Assembly (NCBI GenBank): GCA_019455325.1
Contig: JACFMQ010000001.1
Span: 631,071-695,070, forward strand
Source: Rhodocyclaceae bacterium
Lineage (GTDB): Bacteria > Pseudomonadota > Gammaproteobacteria > Burkholderiales > Rhodocyclaceae
Direction: 5' to 3'
Length of the DNA: 64,000 nucleotides
The notes under the pieces are model-generated. The model made no database searches. It had not been told where the DNA came from and saw nothing but the letters and a program-made list of their open reading frames with translations. Below are positions 1-8,889 of this stretch, piece after piece (the stretch's first letter is position 1; each line of letters opens with the position of its first letter). Both the position numbers and the translations under genes were made by a program.

Positions 1-1347
1 GCGCTCGCCGGCGACGCCGCCGCGCGCAGGGCGGTCTCCGCCGCGCTGCTGAAGGTGCGCGAAGGCTTCCCGGCCTTCGTGAACGCCAGCCCGTCGGACG
101 ACGAGAAAAAGCACCTGGCCACGCTGGAAAGGACCGTCGCCGCCTATGAGGCCGCGCTGGCCGGCGGCAGCCGCGTGCCGGCGGCCGACGAGGAGGCCGC
201 CAGCGCCGCGCTGGCCGGCATCCGCGACGCGCTGGCCGAGCGCCGCAAGCGCGGCGCCGACGCCGTCGAGGACGCCATCTGGTCGCTGTCGCTGCAGGTC
301 GGCGGCATCATGTTCGCCACCGGCCTGATCCTCGCCTTCTTCGGCCTGTTCGCCTTCTGGTTCGTCCGCTTCCGCGTGGCGCTGCCGCTCTCGGCGATCA
401 ATTCGACGATGACCGGGCTTTCCGGCGGCGACACCGGCGTCGACGTCCCATTCACCGCCAAGCGCGACGAGGTCGGCGAGATGGCCCGCGCCGTGCAGAT
501 CTTCAAGGACAACGCCATCGCCAAGGGAAAGATGGAAGTCCAGAAGCAGCAGGTGACCCGCGACATCCAGGAAACCACCCGGGAGCTGGCGCAACTGACG
601 GTCACCGCCCGCGGCGCCACCGGCGAGCAGGCTTCGGCCACGTCGAGCATCTCGGCGGCCACCGAAGAGCTGAGCGTGAGCATCGACCACGTCGCCGAGA
701 ACGCCGAGCGGGCGCTGGACGCGACGCGCGAAACCGTCGACGCGGTGAAGCAGGGCGAAGTCGCGGTCAAGGAGACGATCGCCGTCATGGAGCAGACCGC
801 CGACCTCGTCGGCCAGGCCCGCGACAAGGTCGAGGAGCTTGCCCGCGAGAGCGACCGCATCCACGAGATCGTCGCCATCATCCAGAGCATCGCCAAGCAG
901 ACCGACCTGCTGGCGCTCAACGCCTCGATCGAATCGGCGCGCGCCGGCGAGGCCGGCCGCGGCTTCGCCGTGGTCGCCGACGAGGTGCGCAGCCTGGCCG
1001 AGAAGACCAATGCCTCGGCGCTCGACATCGGCAGCATCCTCGAACAGATCCAGCGCCGGATGGGCGACGTCACCAGCGAGGTGGCCAGCGCCTCGGACAA
1101 GGCCGGCGAAAGCGCCGCGCGCTCGCGCACCGTCGGCGACGCGCTGCTGCAGATCGACCGGCGCGCCGGCATGGTCGCCAGCGCCATGGCCGACATCGCC
1201 GACGCCTCCCGCGAGCAGAGCACCGCCGGCCGCGACATCGCGCAGAAGGTGGAGATGGTCGCCACCTCGTCGGAGACGATCAGCACCCAGATCAACCGCA
1301 TCGACGAACTGATGCGACGCCTGAACAAGAGCACGACGAGCATCTGA
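1..1347 (+). CDS. Methyl-accepting chemotaxis protein, 5' end outside window
   Basis: Membrane chemoreceptor that would signal to CheA/CheW. The reading frame is open from base 1, so the true start and part of the sensor domain lie upstream; a GTG at 55 is only an internal candidate. In the visible 448 residues a hydrophobic membrane segment lies near residues 95-122, followed by a HAMP-like linker and a long helical signalling domain. The conserved hairpin tip is clear ([20 protein letters not shown], then [18 protein letters not shown]). It ends 10 bp before the hydrogenase small-subunit gene and points the same way, so it is probably co-transcribed with the H2-sensor genes. There is no C-terminal CheR-tethering pentapeptide. 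The family call is certain; the ligand is unknown. Confidence 0.95.
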   Translation, partial: ALAGDAAARRAVSAALLKVREGFPAFVNASPSDDEKKHLATLERTVAAYEAALAGGSRVPAADEEAASAALAGIRDALAERRKRGADAVEDAIWSLSLQVGGIMFATGLILAFFGLFAFWFVRFRVALPLSAINSTMTGLSGGDTGVDVPFTAKRDEVGEMARAVQIFKDNAIAKGKMEVQKQQVTRDIQETTRELAQLTVTARGATGEQASATSSISAATEELSVSIDHVAENAERALDATRETVDAVKQGEVAVKETIAVMEQTADLVGQARDKVEELARESDRIHEIVAIIQSIAKQTDLLALNASIESARAGEAGRGFAVVADEVRSLAEKTNASALDIGSILEQIQRRMGDVTSEVASASDKAGESAARSRTVGDALLQIDRRAGMVASAMADIADASREQSTAGRDIAQKVEMVATSSETISTQINRIDELMRRLNKSTTSI

Positions 1348-1357
1348 GAACCCGACC

Positions 1358-2320
1358 ATGAACGCACCCGAAAACCGGCCCCGGCCCCTTTCGCTGCTCT
1401 GGCTGCAGTGCGGCGGCTGCGGCGGCGACAGCATGTCGCTGCTCAACGCCGCCTCGCCCGAGCCGCACGAGCTTTTCGCGCAGCTCGGCGCCGAGCTGCT
1501 CTGGCACCCTTCCCTGTCGAACGGCTCGCCCGCGGAGCACGACGCCCTGCTCGAATCGATCGTCGCCGGCGAGCGAGCGCTCGACCTGCTGCTGGTCGAA
1601 GGCGCCATCGTGCACGGCCCGGAGCACACCGGCATGTTCGACACCCGCCGCGGGCGGCCGAAGAAGGATCTCGCCGCCGCGCTCGCCCGCCAGGCCGGGC
1701 ACGTCGTCGCCGTCGGCACCTGCGCCGCCTTCGGCGGCATCGCCGCCGAAGGCGCGCTGCAGGGCAGCGGCCTCCAGTTCACCGGCAAGCGGCCCGGCGG
1801 CCTGCTCGGCGCGGAATTCCGCGGCCGCGCCGGTCTGCCGGTGATCAACCTCGCCGGCTGCCCGGTGCACGAACAGGTCATCACCGGCACGCTGCTCGCG
1901 CTGGCCGCCGGGCAGGCGCCGCTGCTCGACGAGTTCAACCGCCCGCTCGACTGGTTCGGCATGACCGTGCACCAGGGCTGCACGCGCAACGAGTACCACG
2001 AATACCGGGTCGAGGAGACCGACTTCGCCGAGCGCGGCTGCCTGTTCTTCTTCAAGGGCTGCCACGGCCCGCTGACCGACGGCCCCTGCAACAAGGTGCT
2101 GTGGAACGGGCGCTCGTCGAAGCCGCGCGCCGGCGTCCCCTGCTTCGGCTGCACCGACCCGACCTTCCCGCAGCCTCATCCCTTCTTCGTCACCCGCGAC
2201 ATCGAGGGCATACCGATCAGCCTGCCCAAGGGCGTCAGCCGCGCCCACTACATGGTGTACAAGGGCATGGCCGCGGCCGCCGCGCCGGATCGGCTGAAAC
2301 AGCGGCAAACCACGATCTGA
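1358..2320 (+). CDS. hoxB: Sensor-type [NiFe]-hydrogenase small subunit (HoxB/HupU-like)
   Basis: Electron-transfer subunit holding the Fe-S clusters of an H2-binding [NiFe] hydrogenase. The 320-residue protein begins almost directly with the proximal-cluster motif (LQCGGCGGDS, residues 16-25) and has no Tat signal peptide, so it stays in the cytoplasm, as regulatory hydrogenases do. Further cluster cysteines are visible in GTCAAFGG, NLAGCPVHEQ, HQGCTRNEYHEY, GCLFFFKGCHGPLTDGPC and PCFGCTDPTFP. There is no C-terminal membrane anchor. It lies 10 bp before the large subunit and is followed by kinase and receiver genes. The absence of a signal peptide and the neighbours favour an H2 sensor (group 2-type, HupU/HoxB); a cyanobacterial-type cytoplasmic uptake enzyme is a less likely alternative. 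Confidence 0.88.
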   Translation: MNAPENRPRPLSLLWLQCGGCGGDSMSLLNAASPEPHELFAQLGAELLWHPSLSNGSPAEHDALLESIVAGERALDLLLVEGAIVHGPEHTGMFDTRRGRPKKDLAAALARQAGHVVAVGTCAAFGGIAAEGALQGSGLQFTGKRPGGLLGAEFRGRAGLPVINLAGCPVHEQVITGTLLALAAGQAPLLDEFNRPLDWFGMTVHQGCTRNEYHEYRVEETDFAERGCLFFFKGCHGPLTDGPCNKVLWNGRSSKPRAGVPCFGCTDPTFPQPHPFFVTRDIEGIPISLPKGVSRAHYMVYKGMAAAAAPDRLKQRQTTI

Positions 2321-2330
2321 AGACGCCGCC

Positions 2331-3860
2331 ATGACACGCCGGATCATCCGCGAACTGCCGCTCAACCGGGTCGAGGGCGACCTGGAAATCCGCATCGAAC
2401 TCGAAGGCCGGCGCATCGTCGACGCCTGGAGTTCCGGCACCCTGTACCGCGGCTTCGAGAACCTGATGATCGGCCGCGGCCCACTCGACGGGCTGGTCAT
2501 CACGCCGCGCATCTGCGGCATCTGCAGCACCACCCACCTGATGGCCGCGGCGCGCGCCCTCGACCGGATCGCCGGCGTGCCGCCGCCGGCCAACGCCGTG
2601 CGCGTGCGCAACCTGGCGCTGATGGTCGAGACCTGCCAGAGCGACCTGCGCCAGTCGATCCTGATGTTCATGCCGGACTTCGCCATTCCCGCCTACGCGC
2701 CGCACCCGCTGCACGCGGAGGCCGCCGCGCGCTACGCGCCGGTGCAGGGCGGCCGCTGCATCGAGGCCGTGCGCGAAACGCGCAGCCTCCTCGAAATCAT
2801 CGCCATCCTCGGCGGCCAGTGGCCGCACAGCTCGTTCATGGTACCGGGCGGCGTCACCTACGTGCCCAACCTGGCCGAGCTGAACCAGTGCCTCGGCATC
2901 CTGCGCCGCTTCCGCAGTTGGTACGAAAGGACGGTCCTCGGCTGCACGCTGGAACGCTGGCAGGCGATCCGCTCGGTCGACGAACTCGAAGCCTGGCTGG
3001 CCGAGCGCGCGGAACACCGCGACGGCGACGTCGGCTTCCTGCTGCGCTTCGCCGGCGCAGCCGGCCTCGCCGGCCAGGGGCGCGGCCACGGGCATTTCCT
3101 GTCCTGCGGTTCGCTCGACGTGCCCGCGGGCAGCGCGGTCCAGGGCGTCGACGGCATGCTCGTCGCCGCCGGCTTCCTCGCCGCCGACGGCGAGCGCCGG
3201 ACCTTCGACCAGTCGCAGATCGCCGAGCACGTCGCCGCCTCCTGGTACGCCGACGGCGGCGCCCCCAGGCACCCGTTCGACGGCGAGACCCGGCCCCAGG
3301 CCACCGGCGCCGACGGCCGGAAATACTCGTGGTCCAAGGCGCCGCGCTATGCCGGCCTGCCGGCCGAGACCGGCCCGCTGGCCGAACGCCTGGTCGCCGG
3401 CGACCCGCTGTTCGCCGATTGCCTGCGCGTGCGCGGCGCCGATCTGGTCGGCCGCCAGCTCGCCCGGCTGACCCGGCCGGCGACGGTGCTGGCGGCGATG
3501 GAGACCTGGCTGCGGGAGCTGGTCGAGAACCTGGCGCAGCCGTTCTACGAGACCGTGCCGCCGCTCCGGGAAGGGCGCGGCATCGGGCTCATCGAGGCGG
3601 CGCGCGGCGCCCTCGGCCACTGGGTCGAGATCGACGACGGCCGCATCAGCCGCTACCAGATCGTCACGCCCACCGCCTGGAACGGCTCGCCGCGCGACGA
3701 CGCCGGCGTGCGCGGCCCCTGGGAGGAGGCGCTGGTCGGCCTCGACGTCGCCGACATCGACCACCCCTTCGAGGCCGGGCACGTCGTCCGCTCCTTCGAC
3801 CCCTGCCTGGTGTGCACCGTCCACGTCGTCGGTGCCGACGCCAACCCCTTTCGCTGCTGA
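2331..3860 (+). CDS. hoxC: Sensor-type [NiFe]-hydrogenase large subunit (HoxC/HupV-like)
   Basis: Carries the NiFe active site that binds H2. The 509-residue protein has the N-terminal RVEGD and RICGICSTTH (L1) motifs and the C-terminal DPCLVCTVH (L2) motif, giving the two CxxC pairs that ligate nickel and iron. Only 11 residues (VVGADANPFRC) follow the terminal His. Regulatory hydrogenase large subunits are usually described as ending at this point without a cleaved extension, so this short tail, together with a maturation-protease gene 9 bp downstream, is unusual. Context (kinase, receiver and HD-GYP genes in the same chain) supports an H2-sensing role. Fine classification among group 2 hydrogenases needs a phylogeny. 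Confidence 0.88.
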   Translation: MTRRIIRELPLNRVEGDLEIRIELEGRRIVDAWSSGTLYRGFENLMIGRGPLDGLVITPRICGICSTTHLMAAARALDRIAGVPPPANAVRVRNLALMVETCQSDLRQSILMFMPDFAIPAYAPHPLHAEAAARYAPVQGGRCIEAVRETRSLLEIIAILGGQWPHSSFMVPGGVTYVPNLAELNQCLGILRRFRSWYERTVLGCTLERWQAIRSVDELEAWLAERAEHRDGDVGFLLRFAGAAGLAGQGRGHGHFLSCGSLDVPAGSAVQGVDGMLVAAGFLAADGERRTFDQSQIAEHVAASWYADGGAPRHPFDGETRPQATGADGRKYSWSKAPRYAGLPAETGPLAERLVAGDPLFADCLRVRGADLVGRQLARLTRPATVLAAMETWLRELVENLAQPFYETVPPLREGRGIGLIEAARGALGHWVEIDDGRISRYQIVTPTAWNGSPRDDAGVRGPWEEALVGLDVADIDHPFEAGHVVRSFDPCLVCTVHVVGADANPFRC

Positions 3861-3869
3861 GAACACGGC

Positions 3870-4298
3870 ATGGCCGACACAGCGGTGATCTGTCTCGGCA
3901 ACCGCTACGTCGCGGCGGACGCGCTCGGCTGCCGCGTCCATGACTGGCTGACGGCGCGCGCCGTGCCCGGCGAGGTGGACGTCGTCGACGGAGGACTGTG
4001 CGGGCTCGACCTGCTGCGCCTGATCGAGAACCGCGCCCGGGTCGTCTTCGTCGACGCCGTCGCCGGCAGCGGCGACCCGGCGCGCACGCTCATCCTCGAC
4101 CGCGAGGCCATCGCCGCCCACGCCGGCACCTACGGCCACGGCGCCGGCCTGCCCTATCTCCTGCGGATGCTGCCGGCGCTGCTGCCGCCGCCGCTGCCGG
4201 AAATCGTCCTCGTCGGCCAGGAAGGCGAGGCCGACGCGCCGGCGGTCCGCCGCATCGCCGAGCGCAGCCTGGAGATCGCCCGCCATGGTCTCGTCTGA
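3870..4298 (+). CDS. HyaD/HupD-family hydrogenase maturation protease
   Basis: Predicted nickel-dependent endopeptidase that trims the C-terminus of a [NiFe]-hydrogenase large subunit after metal insertion. The 142-residue protein shows the family pattern: LGNRYVAADALGCRVHDWL at the N-terminus (conserved GN..D.G), VDGGLCGLDLL in the middle and VVFVDAVAGSGDPA further on, matching the three positions that carry metal-binding acidic residues. The last 14 bases overlap the start of the histidine kinase gene. It is next to a large subunit whose tail is only 11 residues, so it may process that tail, act on another hydrogenase elsewhere, or be a retained relic. It is shorter than typical HyaD (about 160-195 residues). 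Confidence 0.78.
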   Translation: MADTAVICLGNRYVAADALGCRVHDWLTARAVPGEVDVVDGGLCGLDLLRLIENRARVVFVDAVAGSGDPARTLILDREAIAAHAGTYGHGAGLPYLLRMLPALLPPPLPEIVLVGQEGEADAPAVRRIAERSLEIARHGLV

Positions 4299-6390
4299 GC
4301 CCTCCCCGCCGGCCGACGAGCGAAGCGCGCTGGTCGCCGAGAACGCGGCGCTGCGCGCCGAGATCCGCGTCGCCCGCCAGGCCGCCGAGATCACCACGCA
4401 GATGGTCGTCGAACAGTTCGAGAAGACCGAGGCGATGAAGCACCGGCTGTGGGAAGCCAACGACGAGCTGACGGCCATCGTCGAGTCGACGACGATCGGC
4501 ATCGCGCTGCTCAAGGACCGGGTCTTCGTCAAATGCAACGGCAAGGTCAACGCGCTGTTCGGCTACGACGCCGACGAGCTGGTCGGCAAGAGCGCGCGCT
4601 GCCTCTACCCGGACGAAGCGAGCTACGCTGCCATCGGCGACGGCTATCGCCGCCTGGCCCAGGGCGAGCGTTTCCGGCAGATCATCCAGTTCGTGCGCCG
4701 CGACGGCAGCCTGTTCTGGGCGCGGGTGAACGGCTGCGCGCTCTCTGGCGACCTGTCGCGCGGCTCGGTCTGGATGTTCGAGGACGTCACCGCCGAGCAC
4801 GAGGCGGAAAAGGCGCTGCGCGAGGCGCGCGAGATCGCCGAGCGCGCCGAGCGGGAGCTGCGCAGCAGCTACGCCGAGCTGGAGGAGGCCAACCGCCGCC
4901 TGCAGGCGCTGGACCAGCTGAAGTCCGATTTCCTGTCCTCGGTCTCGCACGAGCTGCGCACGCCGCTGACCTCGATCCGCGGCTTCACCCAGTTGATCGG
5001 CCGCGAATTCGGGCGCAGCTTCGCGCCGCTGGCCGAAGCCGACCCCGGCCTGCGCAGGAAATCCTCGCGCATCGAGGAGAACATCGGCATCGTCCTCAAG
5101 GAGTCCGAACGGCTCACCCGCCTGATCAACGACGTGCTCGACCTGGCCAAGATCGAGTCCGGCAAGACCGAATGGCACGACGCCACGATACGGGTCGCCG
5201 ACTGGCTGCACGACGCCGCCCGCGCCGCCGCCGGCCTGTTCGAGCACAAGCCGGAACTCCGCCTGCGCATCGACCCGGCGGACGCCCTGCCGCCCTTCGT
5301 CGGCGACGCCGACCGGATGCTGCAGGTGCTGGTCAACCTGCTGAGCAACGCCGTCAAGTTCACCGACCGGGGCGAGGTCGCGATCCGCGCCTTCGTGAAC
5401 GACGCCGGCATGATCCAGATCGACGTGCGCGACAGCGGCGTCGGCTTTCCGCAGGAAGAGGCGGAAACGATCTTCGACAAGTTCCAGCAGGCCCGGCAGG
5501 GCGACACCCTGCACGACCGCCCGAAGGGGACGGGGCTCGGCCTGGCCATCTGCAAGGAGATCGTCGAGCGCCACGGCGGCCGCATCTGGGCGCGCTCCGA
5601 GCCCGGCCGGGGCAGCGTCTTCTCGCTCACCCTGCCGCCGGCCGCCGACGGCCGGGCCGCCCCCGATGCGTCCGCGGAACCGGGCGCGAGCACCGGATCG
5701 GCAGCGGGGGCCGACCGCGAAGCGGAAGGCGCCGGCCCGCCGGCCGGCAAGCGGGTGCTCGTGGTCGACGACGATCCGGGCGTCCGCGACTACTTCAGCC
5801 AGTTGCTGCAGGAACAGGGCTACGAAGTGATCACCGCCGCCGACGGCGAGGCCGCGCTGGCCGCGGCGCGGGCGCAGCGGCCGGTCCTGATCACGATGGA
5901 CCTGGCGATGCCGGTGATGGACGGCCGCGCGGCGATCGCCCGCATGCGCGAAGACCCGCTGCTGCGCGACATTCCGATCATGGTGATCTCCGCGCTGCCG
6001 GGCTGGGAAACGGCCGGCGGCAACCTGGCGATGAGCAAGCCGCTCGACGAGGCGCGCTTCGTCGACAACATCGAGCGCCTGCTGCGCCAGCCGCCGCCGC
6101 GGGAAAGCGGGAAGAAGCTCCGCTTTCTCGTCATCTACGACGAACCGCCGGCGCCGACGCTGGCGCCGAACGATTTTTCCGCGGCCTGCGAGGTCGGCTT
6201 CTGCACCGTCGCCGACCTGCAATCCCGCATCCGGGACGGCTTCCACGGCATGGTGGTGGTGCCGGCGGACCTCATCGGCAAGGTCGACATCGCCTTTCTC
6301 GGCGCCTCGCCGTCGCTGGAAGTGATGATCGTGCCGGTGCCGGGGAATGGCGAGAAAGCGGCGCTGCCGCTGCCGGCGGCGGGCCGCTGA
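4285..6390 (+). CDS. PAS hybrid histidine kinase, HoxJ-like position
   Basis: Soluble 701-residue kinase, probably the partner of the H2 sensor. Order: N-terminal coiled coil (about 15-60), PAS domain (about 60-170), helical linker, HisKA with phospho-accepting His222 in SHELRTPL, HATPase with the N box NLLSNAVKFT (351-360), DSGVGF and GTGLGLAICKEI (416-426), a Pro/Ala-rich linker, and a receiver domain (490-600) with DDD acidic cluster, Asp539 and Lys585. Residues about 610-701 form an extra unassigned segment that resembles a degenerate second receiver. No membrane segment is visible. HoxJ/HupT kinases bind regulatory hydrogenase through their PAS region; the hybrid receiver tail here is a departure from the simple HoxJ layout. 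Confidence 0.9.
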   Translation: MVSSEPSPPADERSALVAENAALRAEIRVARQAAEITTQMVVEQFEKTEAMKHRLWEANDELTAIVESTTIGIALLKDRVFVKCNGKVNALFGYDADELVGKSARCLYPDEASYAAIGDGYRRLAQGERFRQIIQFVRRDGSLFWARVNGCALSGDLSRGSVWMFEDVTAEHEAEKALREAREIAERAERELRSSYAELEEANRRLQALDQLKSDFLSSVSHELRTPLTSIRGFTQLIGREFGRSFAPLAEADPGLRRKSSRIEENIGIVLKESERLTRLINDVLDLAKIESGKTEWHDATIRVADWLHDAARAAAGLFEHKPELRLRIDPADALPPFVGDADRMLQVLVNLLSNAVKFTDRGEVAIRAFVNDAGMIQIDVRDSGVGFPQEEAETIFDKFQQARQGDTLHDRPKGTGLGLAICKEIVERHGGRIWARSEPGRGSVFSLTLPPAADGRAAPDASAEPGASTGSAAGADREAEGAGPPAGKRVLVVDDDPGVRDYFSQLLQEQGYEVITAADGEAALAAARAQRPVLITMDLAMPVMDGRAAIARMREDPLLRDIPIMVISALPGWETAGGNLAMSKPLDEARFVDNIERLLRQPPPRESGKKLRFLVIYDEPPAPTLAPNDFSAACEVGFCTVADLQSRIRDGFHGMVVVPADLIGKVDIAFLGASPSLEVMIVPVPGNGEKAALPLPAAGR

Positions 6391-6416
6391 CGAATACAGG
6401 AGAAGGAACAGGCATC

Positions 6417-6800
6417 ATGGGAAACCCCGCCAAGATCGCCATCGTCGACGACGAGGCCCACATCCGCGTGCTGCTCGAACAGACTCTCGAAGACCTCGAC
6501 GACGCGCCGGAAATACTGACCGCCGTAAACGGCGCCGAGGGCCTGGCCCTGATCGAGCGCGAGCGGCCGCGCCTGGTCTTCCTCGACGTGATGATGCCGC
6601 TGATGAACGGCTACGAGGTCGCCGCCGCGGTGCGCGCAAACGACGCGCTGGCAGCGACGACGATCGTCATGCTCACCGCCAAGGGGCAGGAATCGGACCG
6701 CACGCGCGGGCTCGGCGTCGGCGCCCACCACTTCATCACCAAGCCCTTCGACCCGGACGAAATCCTCGAACTCGCCCGCGACATCCTCGGCGCGCCGTGA
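6417..6800 (+). CDS. Single-domain response regulator (CheY-like)
   Basis: A 127-residue receiver with no output domain, so it must act by protein contact or as a phosphate relay. It keeps the acidic pair DDE at 11-13, the phospho-acceptor Asp57 in FLDVMMP, Thr87 and Lys109 in FITKPFD. The ATG at 6417 has an AGGAGAAGGA ribosome-binding site, which fixes the start. The gene ends in a GTGA overlap with the downstream HD-GYP gene, implying translational coupling. It is the natural recipient of phosphate from the upstream hybrid kinase and could pass the H2 signal to the HD-GYP protein or to the flagellar motor. Confidence 0.93.
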   Translation: MGNPAKIAIVDDEAHIRVLLEQTLEDLDDAPEILTAVNGAEGLALIERERPRLVFLDVMMPLMNGYEVAAAVRANDALAATTIVMLTAKGQESDRTRGLGVGAHHFITKPFDPDEILELARDILGAP

Positions 6801-8518
6801 GCCACGCCCACCTCCTCCGCGCCGGCTGGCTGCGCGAACAACTGGCCCTGGGCCTGGCGCTGCTGCCCGAGGGCGGCGGCCTGGCGCTGTGGATCGACGG
6901 CGCGCAGGTCGCCGGCGCGGGCGCGGCGGTGCCGGACGAGGCGTCGGCGGCGGCGCTCCGCTTCCCGGTCGTTCTCGACCACCGGGAGATCGGCAGCCTC
7001 CTGCTGTCGCCGCCGGGCGCGGCGGGCGAAGGCTGCGGCCGGCTGCTCCAGCACGCCCTGCAGGGCATGCTGAAGAGCGAGCAGGCCCGCCGCGCCGTCG
7101 CCGGCGAGACCATCCGCGCCTACCGCGAAATGGCGGCGCTGCAGCGCGCGGTCGGCGAATTCAACCGCTCGCTGCGGCCGGACGCCGTCGCCGCCGCCCT
7201 GCTCGGCGAATTCGACGACGCGCGCACGGCCGGCGACATGGGCGCCGTCTTCCTCCACGACGACGAAGGCGGACTGCACCTGGCCCAGACCTTCGGCGAC
7301 GCGGCGGCAGCGGTCTTCGGCCGCCTGCGCGACGAGGCGCTGTTCGCCGAAATGCTCGCGCGCCCGGCCGGCAACATCGCCAACCAGCTCGCCGAATCGC
7401 CGGCCTGGACGCCGCGCCTCGAACCGCTGCGCGCCCTGCTCTGGCTGCCGCTGGTCGCCCACGGCAACTGCCTCGGCTGGCTGGTCCTCGGCGCCACGGA
7501 CGGCGAAGGCTTTTCCGCCGCCGACCTCAAGCGCGGGCAGGTCCTCGCCTCGGTCGCCGCCGGCGCCCTGCGCAACGCGCAGCTCTACATGGCCGAGAAG
7601 GCGATGTTCGACTCCTTCGTGCGCGTCATCGCCACCGCCATCGACGCCAAGTCGCCGTACACCGCCGGCCACTGCCGCCGCGTCCCGGAGATCGCGCTGA
7701 TGATCGCCGAGGCCGCCCACCGGGCCGAGGACGGCCCGCTCGCCCGGTTCCGGCTCGACGACGACGAACGCACGGCGCTCGAAATCGCCGCCATGCTGCA
7801 CGACTGCGGCAAGGTGGTGACGCCCGAATGGGTCGTCGACAAGGCCAGCAAGCTCGACGCCATCGTCAACCGCATCGAGCTGATCGCCCTGCGCTTCGAG
7901 ATCCTCCGCCGCGACGCCGGCGAACGGGCGAGGCAGGAACTCGACGACGATTTCGCCTTCCTCGAAAAGTGCAACCGCGGCGGCGAATCCATGGACCCGG
8001 AACAGCTCGCCCGCCTGCGGCGCATCGCCGGCCGCCGCTGGCGCGACGCCGGCGGCGAGGAACGGCCGCTGCTCACCGAGAACGAGGTGTACAACCTGTC
8101 GACGCAGCGCGGCACGCTCAACCCGGAAGAGCGGAAGATCATCGAGGACCACGCCGTGCATACCATCAACATGCTGTCCCAGATCGCCTTTCCGCGCCAT
8201 CTGCGGCGCATCGTCGACTACGCCGGCGGCCACCACGAGCGCATGGACGGCAAGGGCTACCCGCACGGACTCGACGCCGCCCGGCTGCCGGTTCCGGCGC
8301 GCATCCTGGCCATCGCCGACATCTTCGAGGCGCTGACCGCGCCGGACCGCCCCTACCGCCAGTCCGGCGGCCTCGACTGGGCCATCGGCGTCATGCGCCG
8401 GATGAAGGACGACGGACACATCGACGGCGACCTCTTCGACCTCTTCATCGCCGAGCGGATCCACCTCGACTACGCCGCCCGGCACCTGGGCGGCGAGGCT
8501 CGGAACGAGCGGCGGTGA
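6797..8518 (+). CDS. GAF/HD-GYP domain protein, predicted c-di-GMP phosphodiesterase
   Basis: Predicted cytoplasmic enzyme that hydrolyses c-di-GMP. The GTG start at 6797 overlaps the preceding stop by 4 bp and gives 573 residues. Residues about 110-265 are GAF-like. The HD-GYP domain (about 270-560) has HD at 335-336 (AAMLHDCGKV), a His at 452, HHE at 479-481 and GYP at 487-489 (DGKGYPHGL), so the metal ligands look intact. An insertion of roughly 80 residues separates the HD helix from the rest of the domain, compared with canonical members. It is the last gene of the H2-sensor chain and the most likely output: H2 status would set c-di-GMP and hence motility or attachment. The inferred link is untested. 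Confidence 0.92.
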   Translation: MSHAHLLRAGWLREQLALGLALLPEGGGLALWIDGAQVAGAGAAVPDEASAAALRFPVVLDHREIGSLLLSPPGAAGEGCGRLLQHALQGMLKSEQARRAVAGETIRAYREMAALQRAVGEFNRSLRPDAVAAALLGEFDDARTAGDMGAVFLHDDEGGLHLAQTFGDAAAAVFGRLRDEALFAEMLARPAGNIANQLAESPAWTPRLEPLRALLWLPLVAHGNCLGWLVLGATDGEGFSAADLKRGQVLASVAAGALRNAQLYMAEKAMFDSFVRVIATAIDAKSPYTAGHCRRVPEIALMIAEAAHRAEDGPLARFRLDDDERTALEIAAMLHDCGKVVTPEWVVDKASKLDAIVNRIELIALRFEILRRDAGERARQELDDDFAFLEKCNRGGESMDPEQLARLRRIAGRRWRDAGGEERPLLTENEVYNLSTQRGTLNPEERKIIEDHAVHTINMLSQIAFPRHLRRIVDYAGGHHERMDGKGYPHGLDAARLPVPARILAIADIFEALTAPDRPYRQSGGLDWAIGVMRRMKDDGHIDGDLFDLFIAERIHLDYAARHLGGEARNERR

Positions 8519-8547
8519 ACACCTGCCGCAAAGACGCAGAACGGCGA
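8519..8547 (+). repeat. Possible decayed copy of the hairpin repeat's left end
   Basis: Directly after the HD-GYP stop the bases read AACACCTGCCGCAAAGACGC, close to the start of the two full hairpin repeats near 14981 and 61845 (AAACACCTACCGCAGAGGCG). Only the left portion is recognisable and no matching right arm follows, so this may be a truncated relic or chance similarity. Confidence 0.3.
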
Positions 8548-8581
8548 GTTTCGAGAAACCTGGACGGCTGACCGCCAAGTA

Positions 8582-8600
8582 AGTAGGATTCAATCCTACT
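8582..8600 (+). promoter_or_regulatory. Palindromic operator of the parDE module
   Basis: Perfect inverted repeat AGTAGGATT-C-AATCCTACT with 9-bp arms around a single base, 20 bp before the antitoxin ATG. Antitoxins with a ribbon-helix-helix fold bind such sites to autoregulate. The AAAGGAG ribosome-binding site follows at 8606-8612. Confidence 0.7.
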
Positions 8601-8619
8601 GAAGCCAAAGGAGCCCGCC

Positions 8620-8889
8620 ATGCGAACCACCCAGCAAATGAGCATCACCCTTCCCAATGACATGGCAGACGCGGTGAAGGCCAAGGTACGAACCGGCGAG
8701 TACGCCAGCGAAAGCGAAGTGATCCGGGACGGACTGCGGGCGCTGATGGCACGGGACCGCGCCGTGGAAAGCTGGCTGCACAACCAGGTCGGCACCGCCT
8801 ATGACGCCCTGAAGGCCGATCCATCCCGCGCCGTTACCGCTGATCAGGTACGCGCCCGTTTGGCCGCCGAACGCGACAAGATGCGATGA
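8620..8889 (+). CDS. parD: ParD-like ribbon-helix-helix antitoxin
   Basis: An 89-residue antitoxin. The N-terminus (QMSITLPNDMADAVKAKV, then GEYASESEVIRDGLRAL) is the typical ParD/CopG ribbon-helix-helix DNA-binding fold; the charged C-terminal part would wrap and neutralise the toxin. The start follows a good AAAGGAG site, and the stop overlaps the toxin start by 4 bp (ATGA). A 19-bp palindrome lies just upstream and probably mediates autorepression. Confidence 0.88.
   Translation: MRTTQQMSITLPNDMADAVKAKVRTGEYASESEVIRDGLRALMARDRAVESWLHNQVGTAYDALKADPSRAVTADQVRARLAAERDKMR

Noticed and set aside
2235-4550. A 771-residue frame antisense to the hydrogenase and protease genes
   Set aside because: GC-skew shadow; the plus strand has unambiguous hydrogenase motifs.
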